NCBI GenBank assembly: GCA_011752475.1
Contig: CP048747.1
Coordinates: 578,297 to 642,296, forward strand
Direction of reading: 5' to 3'
DNA from: Buchnera aphidicola (Microlophium carnosum)
Lineage (GTDB): Bacteria > Pseudomonadota > Gammaproteobacteria > Enterobacterales > Enterobacteriaceae
Length of the DNA: 64,000 nt
The notes below the pieces were generated by a model that searched no databases, had not been told where the DNA came from, and saw nothing but the letters and a program-made list of their open reading frames with translations. Shown one piece after another: positions 27,954 to 37,820 of the stretch (its first letter is position 1; every line of letters starts with the position of its first letter). Position numbers and translations under genes: made by a program.

Positions 27954-29111
27954 TTATTTAATGTTTTTTATAATCGAATTATATTCTGACATAATAAAAT
28001 GTACTTCTTTACTATTTATAGGTAAGTTACAAATCTCTATTAACGTATCTTTTAAACCTTTTGTTTTAATTAAAGATGAAATTTGCATTGATTCTAGATC
28101 ATTTGGATTTTGATAATGAAATGCTGCTGCAATACCTTTCGCCAAATTAAAGTAAGGTAATTTATATTTTATTGCTCCTAAAAGGGGTTTTATCAATCGT
28201 TCTTCTTTTCCTAATTTTTGTAATGGATTTCTTGCTATTCGCTCTAGTTTATCTGATAAAGAAGGATTTTCAAAACGCAAGAAAATTTTATTGATATAAG
28301 ATAAATGATCATTTTTATTAAAATTATAACGTTTTATTAATACTGATCCACTTTCCTCCATGGCACATCTTACAATAATGCGAATTTGTTTATCCGAAAT
28401 AGCTTCTTGAATGGTTTTATATTTCTTAATTAAACCTAAATAAGCTGCTATAGCATGTCCAGTATTCAATGTAAATAGTTTTCTTTCTATAAACGAATTT
28501 AAATTATTACTCATTTTCATATCAACTATTTTTGGTACTGTTCCTTTAAATTGAGTAATATCAACAATCCATTCTTTAAAATCTTCAGCCATTAAAAATA
28601 AGCAATCTTTGTTATTTATCAAAGGTATAATTGTATCAATACTACAATCTATAAAACCAATGTATTCATTTAAATAATCATGATATTTTATAGGTAATTT
28701 TTTAAGAACTTCTTTTTTTAAAAAAGAAGAAGCTTGAATTTTATTTTCACAAGCAATAATATTAAGTGGTCTTATAGATTTATTTTTAATTTTTAATATT
28801 ATTCCACATGTAATAATCAAAGCGATTTTATTTAGTGCACTAGGACCTGCCGCAGTTGTAATTAAATCAACGGAAGCAATTATTCTTATAATATCTGGAT
28901 CATTAAAATTTATAGCACTTACTTTTTTAACATGAATAATTTTGTTTTGATTAATACCTGTTATTTTAACAAAATATTCTTTTTTATAATTAATGGCATC
29001 GACTATATCTTGATTAACATCAGAAAAAACAACATTAAAACCGGATTCTGATAGTGTTTTTCCAATAAAACCACGCCCAATATTTCCAGCTCCAAAATGT
29101 AGTGCTTTCAT
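27954..29111 (-). CDS. mtlD: Mannitol-1-phosphate 5-dehydrogenase
   Basis: Oxidises mannitol 1-phosphate to fructose 6-phosphate with NAD. The 385 residues match E. coli MtlD (382). The dinucleotide-binding motif GAGNIGRG is at 8-15, and NTGHAIAAYLG is the family signature. It follows mtlA by 43 bases; the regulator mtlR is absent. Mannitol and related polyols occur in aphid haemolymph, so uptake by MtlA and entry to glycolysis through Pgi (next upstream) is a plausible carbon route. Confidence 0.96.
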   Translation of the reverse strand: MKALHFGAGNIGRGFIGKTLSESGFNVVFSDVNQDIVDAINYKKEYFVKITGINQNKIIHVKKVSAINFNDPDIIRIIASVDLITTAAGPSALNKIALIITCGIILKIKNKSIRPLNIIACENKIQASSFLKKEVLKKLPIKYHDYLNEYIGFIDCSIDTIIPLINNKDCLFLMAEDFKEWIVDITQFKGTVPKIVDMKMSNNLNSFIERKLFTLNTGHAIAAYLGLIKKYKTIQEAISDKQIRIIVRCAMEESGSVLIKRYNFNKNDHLSYINKIFLRFENPSLSDKLERIARNPLQKLGKEERLIKPLLGAIKYKLPYFNLAKGIAAAFHYQNPNDLESMQISSLIKTKGLKDTLIEICNLPINSKEVHFIMSEYNSIIKNIK

Positions 29112-29154
29112 GCAAATAAGTCCAATAAAATTTTATATTAAAATTAATAACAAG

Positions 29155-31065
29155 TTAAATTTTTTCAGGAGTTAAAAGTGATAAAGCTTCCCGTACATTA
29201 GTAGTATTAGATAGTATTTTAATTGTATCTTTATTATCTAATGCATTGGTAATATTACTGACTACCATAATATGCTCATCATTTTTAGCTGCAATTCCAA
29301 TTACAAGATAAGCAATATCATTAACATCTTCTCCAAAATGAACTCCTTTTGGAAACTGACAAAAAATAATTCCAGTTCTTAATATAGAATCTTTTGATTC
29401 AATAGTTCCATGTGGTAGTGCTATTGATTCTCCTAACCAAGTAGAGGCTATTTTTTCACGTTCTAACATTGAATTAATATAATCAGACTTGACATAACCT
29501 TGTTTTACTAAATTCTGACCAACAATATTGATTGCTTCTTCTTTATTATTTGCATGCTGATTAAGAACAATATTTTTTTCGCTTAGCTGAAATAAATTAT
29601 GTAATTTTTGTTTTTTATTTATATTTACAGTGTTAAAATTTTGATCTAGATTAATATCTTTTTCTAAACAAATTATATTCTTTACTAACTTTTGTACTAA
29701 ATTATCATAAAAATTACTATTAAGAAAGTTTTTTAAAGATATATGCTGAGCATATGGTGCATATTCTTGCGCTCGATGTGTTAAACTTTGATGTGTAATT
29801 ACTAAATCTGCATTCTTAGGCAATACATTAATTGCCATATTTAAAACAGAAATATGAGTTAAATTAGCATTTTTTATTTTTTTACGCAGAATACTTGCAC
29901 CCATTGCACTAGATCCCATACCTGCATCACAAGCGACAATAATCGTTTTAACTTTACTAAATTCAAAAACATTAGAACTATCTTGTAATAGATTTGAATT
30001 CAAATAATTATTACATTCTTTTATAGTGTTTTGTTTATTTTTAATGGTATAAAAATTATATTTTAATAATATAGAAGCACTAATAAAAGAAATTATAAAA
30101 GAACAAAAAACAGAAATAATATTGGAGAAATAACAACCTTTAGGAGTCATTGCTAAAATAGATAAAATCGAACCTGGCGATGCTGCAGAAATTAAACCAC
30201 CATGTAATAAAACAAGCATAAAAATACCGCTCATACCACCTAAAATAAGAGAAATTATTAATTTTGGTTTAATTAAAACATAAGGAAAATAAATCTCATG
30301 AACTCCCCCTAAAAATTCAATTACTGATGCAGCTCCAGAGGATTTAGATAGTTCACCTTTTCCAAAAAAAAACCATGCTATTAATACACCTAGTCCTGGA
30401 CCTGGATTAGATTCAATTAAAAAAAATATAGAACTGTGTTTATCCAGTGTATCTTGAATGCCTAGAGGAGAAAAAATGCCATGATTAATAACATTATTTA
30501 AAAAAAATATTTTAGCAGGTTCTATAATTATAGAAGTAAGCGGCAATAAATTATAAGATACAAGAATCTTTATCAACTCTCCTAAAGAAAGAGAAATCCA
30601 TTCAATAAATGGTCCAATCGTAAAAAATGAAATGACTGCTAATATAATTCCAAATATAGCAATAGAAAAATTATTCACTAACATTTCAAAACCATATTTT
30701 ATTTTATTTTCTATTTTTTTATCGAAATATTTTATAGCCCATCCACCTAAAGGTCCTGCAATCATTCCACCTAATAACATTGGTATGTTAGTACTAGTGA
30801 TAACTCCTATAGTAGTTATACTTCCAACTAATCCTCCTCTAGAATTAGCAATTAAACTACCTCCAGTATATCCAATTAAAATAGGTAAAAGATAAAAAAT
30901 TATAGATGATATTAATGGCTCTAAAATTTTATTGGGTTGCCATCCTAGAGGCATGAATAAAGCAGTCATCATTCCCCATGTAATAAAAATACTTATATTA
31001 GGCATTATCATATTACTTAAAAATTGACCAAAATTTTGTGTTTTTAATTTAATTAATGTCAACAT
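29155..31065 (-). CDS. mtlA: Mannitol-specific PTS enzyme IICBA
   Basis: Imports and phosphorylates mannitol at the inner membrane. It has 636 residues from ATG 31065 (E. coli 637). I prefer this to the GTG at 31074 because MLTLIKLKTQ aligns with MSSDIKIKVQ. Domain order is IIC (about 1-340, multiple membrane segments, GGVHEIYFPY near 254), IIB (phosphocysteine Cys379 in ACDAGMGSSAMGA) and IIA (phosphohistidine His552 in ALPHGT). All phosphotransfer residues are intact. No regulator remains nearby. A 179-base AT-rich gap separates it from pgi. Confidence 0.96.
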   Translation of the reverse strand: MLTLIKLKTQNFGQFLSNMIMPNISIFITWGMMTALFMPLGWQPNKILEPLISSIIFYLLPILIGYTGGSLIANSRGGLVGSITTIGVITSTNIPMLLGGMIAGPLGGWAIKYFDKKIENKIKYGFEMLVNNFSIAIFGIILAVISFFTIGPFIEWISLSLGELIKILVSYNLLPLTSIIIEPAKIFFLNNVINHGIFSPLGIQDTLDKHSSIFFLIESNPGPGLGVLIAWFFFGKGELSKSSGAASVIEFLGGVHEIYFPYVLIKPKLIISLILGGMSGIFMLVLLHGGLISAASPGSILSILAMTPKGCYFSNIISVFCSFIISFISASILLKYNFYTIKNKQNTIKECNNYLNSNLLQDSSNVFEFSKVKTIIVACDAGMGSSAMGASILRKKIKNANLTHISVLNMAINVLPKNADLVITHQSLTHRAQEYAPYAQHISLKNFLNSNFYDNLVQKLVKNIICLEKDINLDQNFNTVNINKKQKLHNLFQLSEKNIVLNQHANNKEEAINIVGQNLVKQGYVKSDYINSMLEREKIASTWLGESIALPHGTIESKDSILRTGIIFCQFPKGVHFGEDVNDIAYLVIGIAAKNDEHIMVVSNITNALDNKDTIKILSNTTNVREALSLLTPEKI

Positions 31066-31244
31066 AATAACCACTCACATTCTTTTAAAGAATAAAATTT
31101 TATAAAATAATTTTAAAGTAAAATATTAATAATTAAATGATTCATTTAATGTTTTAAAGTCAAATATTCAATTTATACATACATAATATTTAAAAAAAAT
31201 TTAATGTATTTTTCAAATATAATATTTTTTAAAAAATCATATTA

Positions 31245-32894
31245 TTAAATCATAAAAGATTTATAAAAATCGATAAGACCTTCAGTTGAAGAATCATAAC
31301 ACTCATGTTTAGTATTTTTACTTAAATGATTATAGATATTTTGAGATAATTCTTTTCCTATTTCAACGCCCCATTGATCAAAACTAAAAATATTTAATAT
31401 ATAACCCTGAACAAAAATTTTATGTTCATATAAAGAAATTAATGCTCCTAAATTATAAGGATTAATTTTCCGAATTAAAATTGAATTGCTAGGTTGATTT
31501 CCTTCACATATTTTAAAAGGCAAAATTTTATTTATATCATTTTTATTTTTTTTAGATAAAATTAAATCATGTAAAATAGAACTGCTAGATTTACCAAAAG
31601 CTAATGCTCGTGTTTGAGCCAAAAAATTAGATACTAATTTTATATGATGATCGTTTAAATTATTATGTGAAAAAACTGGAACAATAAAATCACAAGGAAT
31701 TAATTGAGTCCCTTGATGTATCAATTGATAAAATGCATGTTGACCATTAGTACCAGGTTCACCCCAAATAATAGGACCTGTTTGATAATTGACTTTTTCA
31801 CCATTTCTATTGATTGATTTACCATTGGATTCCATATTAGATTGTTGAAAATATGCAGAAAAACGATGCATGTATTGATCATATGGAAGTATTGCCTCTG
31901 TTTTAGAATCAAAAAAATTAGCGTACCAAATGCTGATCAAAGCTAATAATATTGGAATATTTTTATTATAATCAGAATTATAAAAGTGATTATCCATAGC
32001 ATGAGCACCATCTAAAAATTTCTCAAAATTATGAAATCCAATAGATAATATTATAGATAATCCAACTGAAGACCATAATGAAAAACGTCCACCTACCCAA
32101 TCCCAAAATTTAAAAATATTATTAATGTGAATTCCAAAATTTAAAGCATTTTGTATATTCGCTGATAAAGCAAAAAAGTGTTTTTCTAAAGCACGTTTAT
32201 CTTTTGAGGAATTTAAAAACCATTTTTTTACACTACATGCATTAGTTATAGTTTCATCTGTAGTAAACGTTTTAGAAGCAATTAAAAAGATAGTTGTTTC
32301 CGGATTTACTTTTTTTAAAACTTCAGTTACATGAGTACCATCTATATTTGAAACATAATGAATATTTAAATGATTTTTATATGGACGTAATGCTTCACTA
32401 ACCATGTATGGTCCCAAATCAGATCCACCAATGCCAATATTTACAACATCAGAAATAGATTTCCCTGTGTAACCTTTCCATTCTCCATTAATAATCATTA
32501 ACGAAAAGTTTTCCATTTTTTTAAGTAAAAAATTAATTTCTAACATGACATTACAATCATTTACTATGATAGGACGATTAGTTCTATTACGTAGTGCTAT
32601 ATGTAATACAGGACGATCTTCTGTTTGATTTATTTTAGCACCAGAGAACATTAATTTTATTGCAGATTTTACGTCAGTTTCTTTAGCCAAATTTAGTAGA
32701 TACATTAAAGTATTACGATTCATACGATTTTTTGAAAAATCGATTAACATTTCGTTTTCGAATAAAATTGAAAATTTTTTGAATCGGTTTAAATCAGATG
32801 AAAAAAATTCTCTTAAATGAATGTTTTTTATTGTTTTAAAATGATTTTTTAAATCTTGATAAGATCTAGTATTACTAAAATTAATATTTTTCAT
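31245..32894 (-). CDS. pgi: Glucose-6-phosphate isomerase
   Basis: Interconverts glucose 6-phosphate and fructose 6-phosphate. The 549 residues are the same length as E. coli Pgi. IGIGGSDLGP, NMESNGKS (catalytic Glu), GTNGQHAFYQLIHQGT (catalytic His) and the C-terminal YEHKIFVQG (catalytic Lys) are present. The start is ATG 32894. It is followed on the same strand by mtlA-mtlD, giving a carbohydrate-entry cluster not seen in E. coli. Confidence 0.97.
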   Translation of the reverse strand: MKNINFSNTRSYQDLKNHFKTIKNIHLREFFSSDLNRFKKFSILFENEMLIDFSKNRMNRNTLMYLLNLAKETDVKSAIKLMFSGAKINQTEDRPVLHIALRNRTNRPIIVNDCNVMLEINFLLKKMENFSLMIINGEWKGYTGKSISDVVNIGIGGSDLGPYMVSEALRPYKNHLNIHYVSNIDGTHVTEVLKKVNPETTIFLIASKTFTTDETITNACSVKKWFLNSSKDKRALEKHFFALSANIQNALNFGIHINNIFKFWDWVGGRFSLWSSVGLSIILSIGFHNFEKFLDGAHAMDNHFYNSDYNKNIPILLALISIWYANFFDSKTEAILPYDQYMHRFSAYFQQSNMESNGKSINRNGEKVNYQTGPIIWGEPGTNGQHAFYQLIHQGTQLIPCDFIVPVFSHNNLNDHHIKLVSNFLAQTRALAFGKSSSSILHDLILSKKNKNDINKILPFKICEGNQPSNSILIRKINPYNLGALISLYEHKIFVQGYILNIFSFDQWGVEIGKELSQNIYNHLSKNTKHECYDSSTEGLIDFYKSFMI

Positions 32895-33142
32895 TAAAAA
32901 ATTTATCTCTTATTAAAAAGTCTAATAATTTAAAGTTATTTAAATGTTTTATTTTTAAATAAAAAAAAGTTTGTAAACTATTCTAAATAATATATTTCTA
33001 ATTAAAGAATTTTTATATATAATTAACATATATAATAAAAAAATTAAATAAAAAAAATATAACAAAAATACAAATTAATAATTAAATAGTTTTATTCTCA
33101 TCTTGCTAAGAATTATATTTTATATTAAAGATAGAGTATTTA

Positions 33143-33706
33143 ATGATTATAAAAAATATAAAAATTAATAAAAAAAATCTCATTTGGATAGATTTAGAAA
33201 TGACTGGACTGGATCCTAAAATACATCGTATTATTGAAATCGCTACATTAATTACAGATGTCAACTTAAATATAATTTCAGAAGGACCAGTGATTCCTAT
33301 ACATCAAAAAAAAGAACAAATTTTACTAATGGATAACTGGAATACAACAATTCACAAAAAGAACGGTTTAATAGAACGCGTTGAAAAGAGTTTATATGAC
33401 GAAAAAAAAGCAGAATTCGAAACCATACTTTTTTTAAAAAAATGGGTACCTATTCAAGCATCGCCAATTTGCGGAAATAGTATTGCTCAAGATCGAAGGT
33501 TTTTATTTCAATATATGCCAACATTAGAAAGGTATTTTCATTATAGATATATAGATGTTAGCACTCTTAAAGAATTAGCTTTCCGTTGGAATCCATCAAT
33601 ATTCAATAAATTTAAAAAAAATAATAATCATAGAGCATTAGAAGATATTCGCGAATCTATAAGAGAACTAGATTTTTATAAAAAAAATTTTTTAAAATTT
33701 AAATAA
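33143..33706 (+). CDS. orn: Oligoribonuclease
   Basis: Degrades 2-5 nucleotide RNA end products and is essential in E. coli. The 187 residues (E. coli 181) show the DEDDh exonuclease motifs: WIDLEMTGLD near residue 15, CGNSIAQDRRF and HRALEDIRES. The N-terminus is about six residues longer. It is divergent from pgi. Together with RNase R here it covers late mRNA turnover. Confidence 0.96.
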   Translation: MIIKNIKINKKNLIWIDLEMTGLDPKIHRIIEIATLITDVNLNIISEGPVIPIHQKKEQILLMDNWNTTIHKKNGLIERVEKSLYDEKKAEFETILFLKKWVPIQASPICGNSIAQDRRFLFQYMPTLERYFHYRYIDVSTLKELAFRWNPSIFNKFKKNNNHRALEDIRESIRELDFYKKNFLKFK

Positions 33707-33820
33707 AAAATAATTATTTAGAAAAGAAAGCTTGAAAAATATATTTTATAAATATAAAATATATTTAGAATCAATAAAATATAGAAAATTTTATATAATA
33801 TATATTATACAGAAATAATT

Positions 33821-33896
33821 GCGGAAATAGCTCAGCTGGTAGAGCACAACCTTGCCAAGGTTGGGGTCACGAGTTCAAGTCTCGTTTTCCGCTCCA
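33821..33896 (+). tRNA. tRNA-Gly(GCC)
   Basis: 76 bases including an encoded CCA (33894-33896). The acceptor GCGGAAA/TTTCCGC, anticodon GCC in CTTGCCAAGG and T loop TTCAAGT are clear. It matches the E. coli glyV/W/X/Y family. Downstream of orn, as in enterobacteria where Gly tRNAs lie near orn. Confidence 0.96.
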
Positions 33897-33985
33897 AAAT
33901 TATTATATAACTAAAATATTAAAAAATATTTATGTAAAGTTCAAAAATATCGTTTTTATAGTAAAATATAAAATTAAGGAGAATT

Positions 33986-34922
33986 ATGATTTTTTCGTAC
34001 AAATGGATAATTTTTTTTATTTTTTTTATTACATTTCAAATTAAATTAATTAAAGCTGAAACTAAATTTATTCAGTTTGATAGTAAAGATAATATTTTCT
34101 TTAAGAAAAACAATTCAAAAAAATACAAAATTTTTTTTTAAAAAAGTAAATTCAGTAAAAAACAAAGAAATAAACTATTTTTTTAAAAAGCAGTTATATA
34201 GACAAAATAATATCAACACATTAAAAAAAATAATAGTCGCAATAGATGCAGGACACGGTGGACGTGATCCCGGAGCAATTGGAATTCGAGGATTACAAGA
34301 AAAAAAAGTAAACATTGAAATAGCACTTCGACTTGCAAAATTGCTAAATAATGATAGCCTGTTTCATGCAATTCTAACTCGTAATAATGATTATTTTCTT
34401 TCATTAAATAAAAGAAAAGAATTTCTCCAAAAAAATCACGTAGATTTACTATTATCTATTCACGCTGATTCTTCTAAAAAACAATATGTATCAGGAGCAT
34501 CTATTTGGATGATTTCAAAGACTAGAATGAATCGTGAAATTAGTGACTACTTAAAAAAAAACACAACAATTCTTTTTTCTAAAACAATTGAAAATATATT
34601 TAAACAAAATCAAAATGATCTTTTTTTAAAAAAAACTATTCTAGATTTACAATATAATAATTTTCAAAAAATAGAGTTAGACTTATCTGGAAAAATATTG
34701 GAACAACTTAAAAAAAATACAAAATTAAATAAAACATATCCAAATTATGCTAGTTTGAGTATATTAAGTGCTATTAACACACCTTCTATACTAATAGAAA
34801 CTGGTTTTATTACAAATTTTTCAGAAGAAAAAAAATTAAGAACTACTGATCACCAAAATAAAATTGCTAATTCTGTTTATTTAGCCATTAAGAATTATTT
34901 TAACAATTCATCTAAATTTTAA
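33986..34922 (+). CDS. amiB: N-acetylmuramoyl-L-alanine amidase AmiB, frameshifted near a T9 tract
   Basis: Zinc amidase that splits septal peptidoglycan. ATG 33986 has a strong AAGGAG four bases upstream and encodes a signal peptide (MIFSYKWIIFFIFFITFQI...KAE). That frame stops at TAA 34139, immediately after nine T (34131-34139). The catalytic domain is in another frame: TKFFFKKVNSV, then IVAIDAGHGGRDPGAIG, LQEKKVNIEIA, SIHAD and LIETGFITN, ending at 34922. Losing one T restores the frame. From its first start-like codon (TTG 34077) the second frame has no signal peptide. The AMIN domain of E. coli AmiB is missing. As with miaA, slippage may rescue it; the catalytic domain has all zinc ligands. 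Confidence 0.85.
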
Positions 34923-34954
34923 ATAATCAACACATTCAAAATACTATTTTTTTA

Positions 34955-34988
34955 TTAAGCATCTAAATATACAACTTAAGATGCTTAA
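34955..34988. repeat. Inverted repeat between convergent amiB and rpmE
   Basis: Perfect 10-bp arms TTAAGCATCT/AGATGCTTAA around a 14-base loop lie in the gap between convergent genes. No T run follows the stem on either strand, so it is at best a weak bidirectional terminator. Confidence 0.4.
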
Positions 34989-35032
34989 ATCCTAAAAAAA
35001 TTAATTACGAAAAAGAAAAAATAATTTTATTA

Positions 35033-35245
35033 TTATTCCTTTTTAGTAAATTTAAAACGTTTTTTAAATCTTTCAACACGGCCTCCGGTATCAATAACTC
35101 TTTGTTTTCCTGTATAGAATGGATGACATTTTGCACATATATCTAAATTTATATCATAATTAATAGTAGAAAAAATGTCAATTATGTTCCCACAAGAACA
35201 AGTAGCCGTTATCTTAGAATAGCAAGGATGAATTTTTTTTTTCAT
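35033..35245 (-). CDS. rpmE: 50S ribosomal protein L31 (zinc-binding form)
   Basis: 70 residues from ATG 35245, equal to E. coli L31. An ATG three codons upstream lies directly on the AGGA ribosome-binding site, so the later one is used. The zinc-ligand cysteines C16, C18, C37 and C40 mark the C+ form. E. coli priA, adjacent to rpmE, is absent here. Confidence 0.96.
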   Translation of the reverse strand: MKKKIHPCYSKITATCSCGNIIDIFSTINYDINLDICAKCHPFYTGKQRVIDTGGRVERFKKRFKFTKKE

Positions 35246-35356
35246 ATAAAACATTCCTAAATTAATTTTAAATATCTATATTTATTATACGAGTATTAAT
35301 ATATTAATACTAAAAAATTATCAATTTTTATTTATAAGAAACGACGTAAAAAATAT

Positions 35357-35605
35357 ATGTATGATAAAAAAAAAATTAATTTTATGTATTTTAATAAAAA
35401 AAATAACAAAAATAAAAAATCAACTTTATTTATATATTTAACTTTAATATCTATATTATTTTTTTTTATTTTTTTGAATATGAATTTTAAGAAATTTTCC
35501 GAAACAAAAAGTCAAAATTTTATACAAAGTAAAAAGAATAATGATGCATTACCTCCTAAACCAAAAGAAAAATGGAAATACATTCACAAACTAGAAAATC
35601 TATAA
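35357..35605 (+). CDS. ftsN: Miniature FtsN-like division protein
   Basis: 82 residues: a basic cytoplasmic tail, one membrane segment (about 23-41), a short periplasmic stretch and the block LPPKPKEKWKYIHKLE at 65-80. That block matches LPPKPEERWRYIKELE of E. coli FtsN, the small essential region that activates septal synthesis; W73, Y75 and L79 correspond to the key W83, Y85 and L89. The long linker and C-terminal SPOR domain (E. coli 319 residues) are missing, and the 218 bases to hslV do not encode one. Position before hslVU matches E. coli ftsN-hslVU. No Shine-Dalgarno is visible; ATG 35384 is another possible start. Confidence 0.85.
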   Translation: MYDKKKINFMYFNKKNNKNKKSTLFIYLTLISILFFFIFLNMNFKKFSETKSQNFIQSKKNNDALPPKPKEKWKYIHKLENL

Positions 35606-35823
35606 AATGCATATTCTGTTAAAATTTATAAGAATCAATTATTAAGCTTTCATATAATGAAACAAATTATTTAAAAAATATTCTAGAAAAATATTTTAAA
35701 AAATAATATAAATAGAAATTATTGCTATTTAAAAAATAGTTAATTACATCTTATATAAAATATTCTTATATCAATAAAAAAATATATAAGAAATACAAAT
35801 CTTATTTTGAAGAGGCTTTTCTT

Positions 35824-36354
35824 GTGACCACAATATTGAGCGTAAGATTAAAAAATAAAGTAGTAATTGGAGGTGATGGACAAGCAACTTTAGGCAATAC
35901 AATTATGAAAAGCAACGTAAAAAAAATCAGGTCTTTATATCATGAAAAAGTAATTGCTGGTTTTGCAGGAGGAACTGCAGACGCGTTTACTCTATTCGAA
36001 ATGTTTGAAAAAAAACTAGCTATGTATCAAGGACAATTACAACGTGCCGCTATTGAATTAGCAAAAGATTGGCGATCTGATAGAATGTTACGAAAGCTTG
36101 AAGCTTTATTAGCAGTTGCTGATAAAGAAAATTCATTGATAATTACAGGAAATGGAGATGTAATACAACCTGAAGATGACTTAATAGCTATAGGATCGGG
36201 CGGTTCTTATGCTCAATCTTCTGCTCGAGCACTAATAGATAACACCGATTTAGATGCAAATCAAATTGTAAAAAAATCATTAAATATTGCTGCTAATATT
36301 TGTATATATACAAATCATACTTTTACCATGAAAGAACTATTTTCAGAAAAATAA
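35824..36354 (+). CDS. hslV: ATP-dependent protease subunit HslV
   Basis: Proteasome-like peptidase subunit of HslUV. The 176 residues match E. coli exactly in length. It starts with GTG, as in E. coli, preceded by GAAGAGG, and the N-terminal catalytic Thr follows the initiator (MTTILSVR). GDGQATLG and AGFAGGTADAFTL are intact. hslU starts 11 bases downstream. Confidence 0.97.
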   Translation: MTTILSVRLKNKVVIGGDGQATLGNTIMKSNVKKIRSLYHEKVIAGFAGGTADAFTLFEMFEKKLAMYQGQLQRAAIELAKDWRSDRMLRKLEALLAVADKENSLIITGNGDVIQPEDDLIAIGSGGSYAQSSARALIDNTDLDANQIVKKSLNIAANICIYTNHTFTMKELFSEK

Positions 36355-36365
36355 GGATTATCTCT

Positions 36366-37697
36366 ATGTCCGAAATGACTCCTCCTCAAATTGTTTCTGA
36401 ACTTGATAAATTTATTATTGGTCAAGAAAAAGCAAAAAGAGCTGTATCTATTGCATTAAGAAATCGTTGGCGTCGTATGCAGTTAAATAATGAGTTACGT
36501 CATGAAATAACACCTAAAAATATTTTAATGATTGGTCCTACAGGAGTAGGAAAAACAGAAATTGCAAGACGCTTGGCTAAATTAGCAAATTCTCCTTTTA
36601 TTAAAGTAGAAGCTACTAAATTTACTGAAGTAGGATATGTTGGAAAAGAAGTAGATTCAATTATTCGTGATTTGACTGATGCTGCAATGAAAATAATTCG
36701 AATTAAAAACATTGCAAAAAATAAAATTCGAGTAGAAGAAATAGTAGAAGAAAAAATTTTAGATGTTCTTGTTCCCAGACCTAAAAAAAATTGGACAGAA
36801 AATGAAAAAAATGAAAGTCTTTTAAAAACAATTCAAATATTTCGAAAAAAATTACGAGAAGGTATTTTAGACGAAAAAGAAATAGAAATAAATGTATTAG
36901 CAACTACCATGGGGGTTGAAATAATGGCACCTCCAGGAATGGAAGAGTTAACTAGCCAATTACAATCTTTATTTCAAAATCTAGGAGGACATAAAAAAAA
37001 TAATAGGCGTCTTAAAATTAAAGATGCTATTAAATTATTAACAGAAGAAGAAGCAGCTAAATTAATCAATCAAGAAGAGATTAAAAAAGAAGCTATTAAT
37101 GCAGTTGAACAAAACGGCATAGTTTTTATTGATGAAATTGATAAAATATGTAAACGAGGTGATTCTTCTGGTCCAGATATCTCTCGAGAAGGTGTGCAAA
37201 GAGATTTACTTCCATTAGTTGAAGGATGTACTGTATCTACTAAACATGGAATGGTTAAGACAGATCATATTTTATTCATTGCATCAGGAGCATTTCAAAC
37301 ATCTACACCTTCTGATTTAATTCCCGAACTACAAGGACGTCTTCCGATTAAAGTAGAACTACAAGCATTAACTATTGATGATTTTGAAAAAATTTTAACT
37401 GAACCTAAAGCATCTATTACTGCACAATATAAAGCACTTATGGAAACAGAAGGTGTTTGTATTAATTTTACAAAAGAAGGAATACGAAATATTGCAGAAG
37501 CTGCTTGGAAAGTTAATGAATCTATGGAAAATATTGGAGCTCGCCGATTACATACTGTATTAGAAAAATTAATGGAAGATATATCATTTAATGCTAGTGA
37601 CAATAAAGGAAATACAGTTGAAATTAATTCAAATTACGTAGGAGAACATTTAGATCAATTAATATCTAACGAAGATCTTAGCCGTTTTATTTTATAA
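36366..37697 (+). CDS. hslU: ATP-dependent protease ATPase subunit HslU
   Basis: AAA+ unfoldase feeding HslV. It has 443 residues, identical in length to E. coli. ATG 36366 is preceded by AAGGA and gives MSEMTPPQIV like E. coli; the open frame upstream only runs back into hslV. Walker A GPTGVGKT is at 57-64, and the Walker B region reads GIVFIDEIDKI. The conserved C-terminal LSRFIL tail that inserts into HslV is present. Confidence 0.97.
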   Translation: MSEMTPPQIVSELDKFIIGQEKAKRAVSIALRNRWRRMQLNNELRHEITPKNILMIGPTGVGKTEIARRLAKLANSPFIKVEATKFTEVGYVGKEVDSIIRDLTDAAMKIIRIKNIAKNKIRVEEIVEEKILDVLVPRPKKNWTENEKNESLLKTIQIFRKKLREGILDEKEIEINVLATTMGVEIMAPPGMEELTSQLQSLFQNLGGHKKNNRRLKIKDAIKLLTEEEAAKLINQEEIKKEAINAVEQNGIVFIDEIDKICKRGDSSGPDISREGVQRDLLPLVEGCTVSTKHGMVKTDHILFIASGAFQTSTPSDLIPELQGRLPIKVELQALTIDDFEKILTEPKASITAQYKALMETEGVCINFTKEGIRNIAEAAWKVNESMENIGARRLHTVLEKLMEDISFNASDNKGNTVEINSNYVGEHLDQLISNEDLSRFIL

Positions 37698-37790
37698 TTT
37701 TTATTTAGAATATTTATATATTGTTTTTATCAAATAAATAAATATTTTTTATATTATACAAAATAAATTTAAATTAATTTTAAAATTACT

Positions 37791-37820
37791 ATTGAAAAAA
37801 TAAAATAAGACCTTACTATA
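37791..37820 (+). promoter_or_regulatory. Putative heat-shock (sigma-32) promoter of ibpA
   Basis: ATTGAAA at 37791-37797, close to the -35 consensus CTTGAAA, is followed after 13 bases by CCTTACTATA, a degraded form of CCCCATNTA. It lies about 55 bases before the ibpA ATG. The spacing fits sigma-32. An overlapping sigma-70 -10 (TACTATAAA) is also possible. Confidence 0.42.

Noticed and set aside
35606..35823. A frameshifted SPOR domain completing the ftsN-like gene
   Set aside because: The 218-base gap is shorter than a SPOR domain plus linker and gave no recognisable match in the frames I read.
36300..36365. N-terminal extension of hslU
   Set aside because: It reads back through hslV in another frame and has no homology; the ATG at 36366 has a ribosome site and matches E. 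coli.
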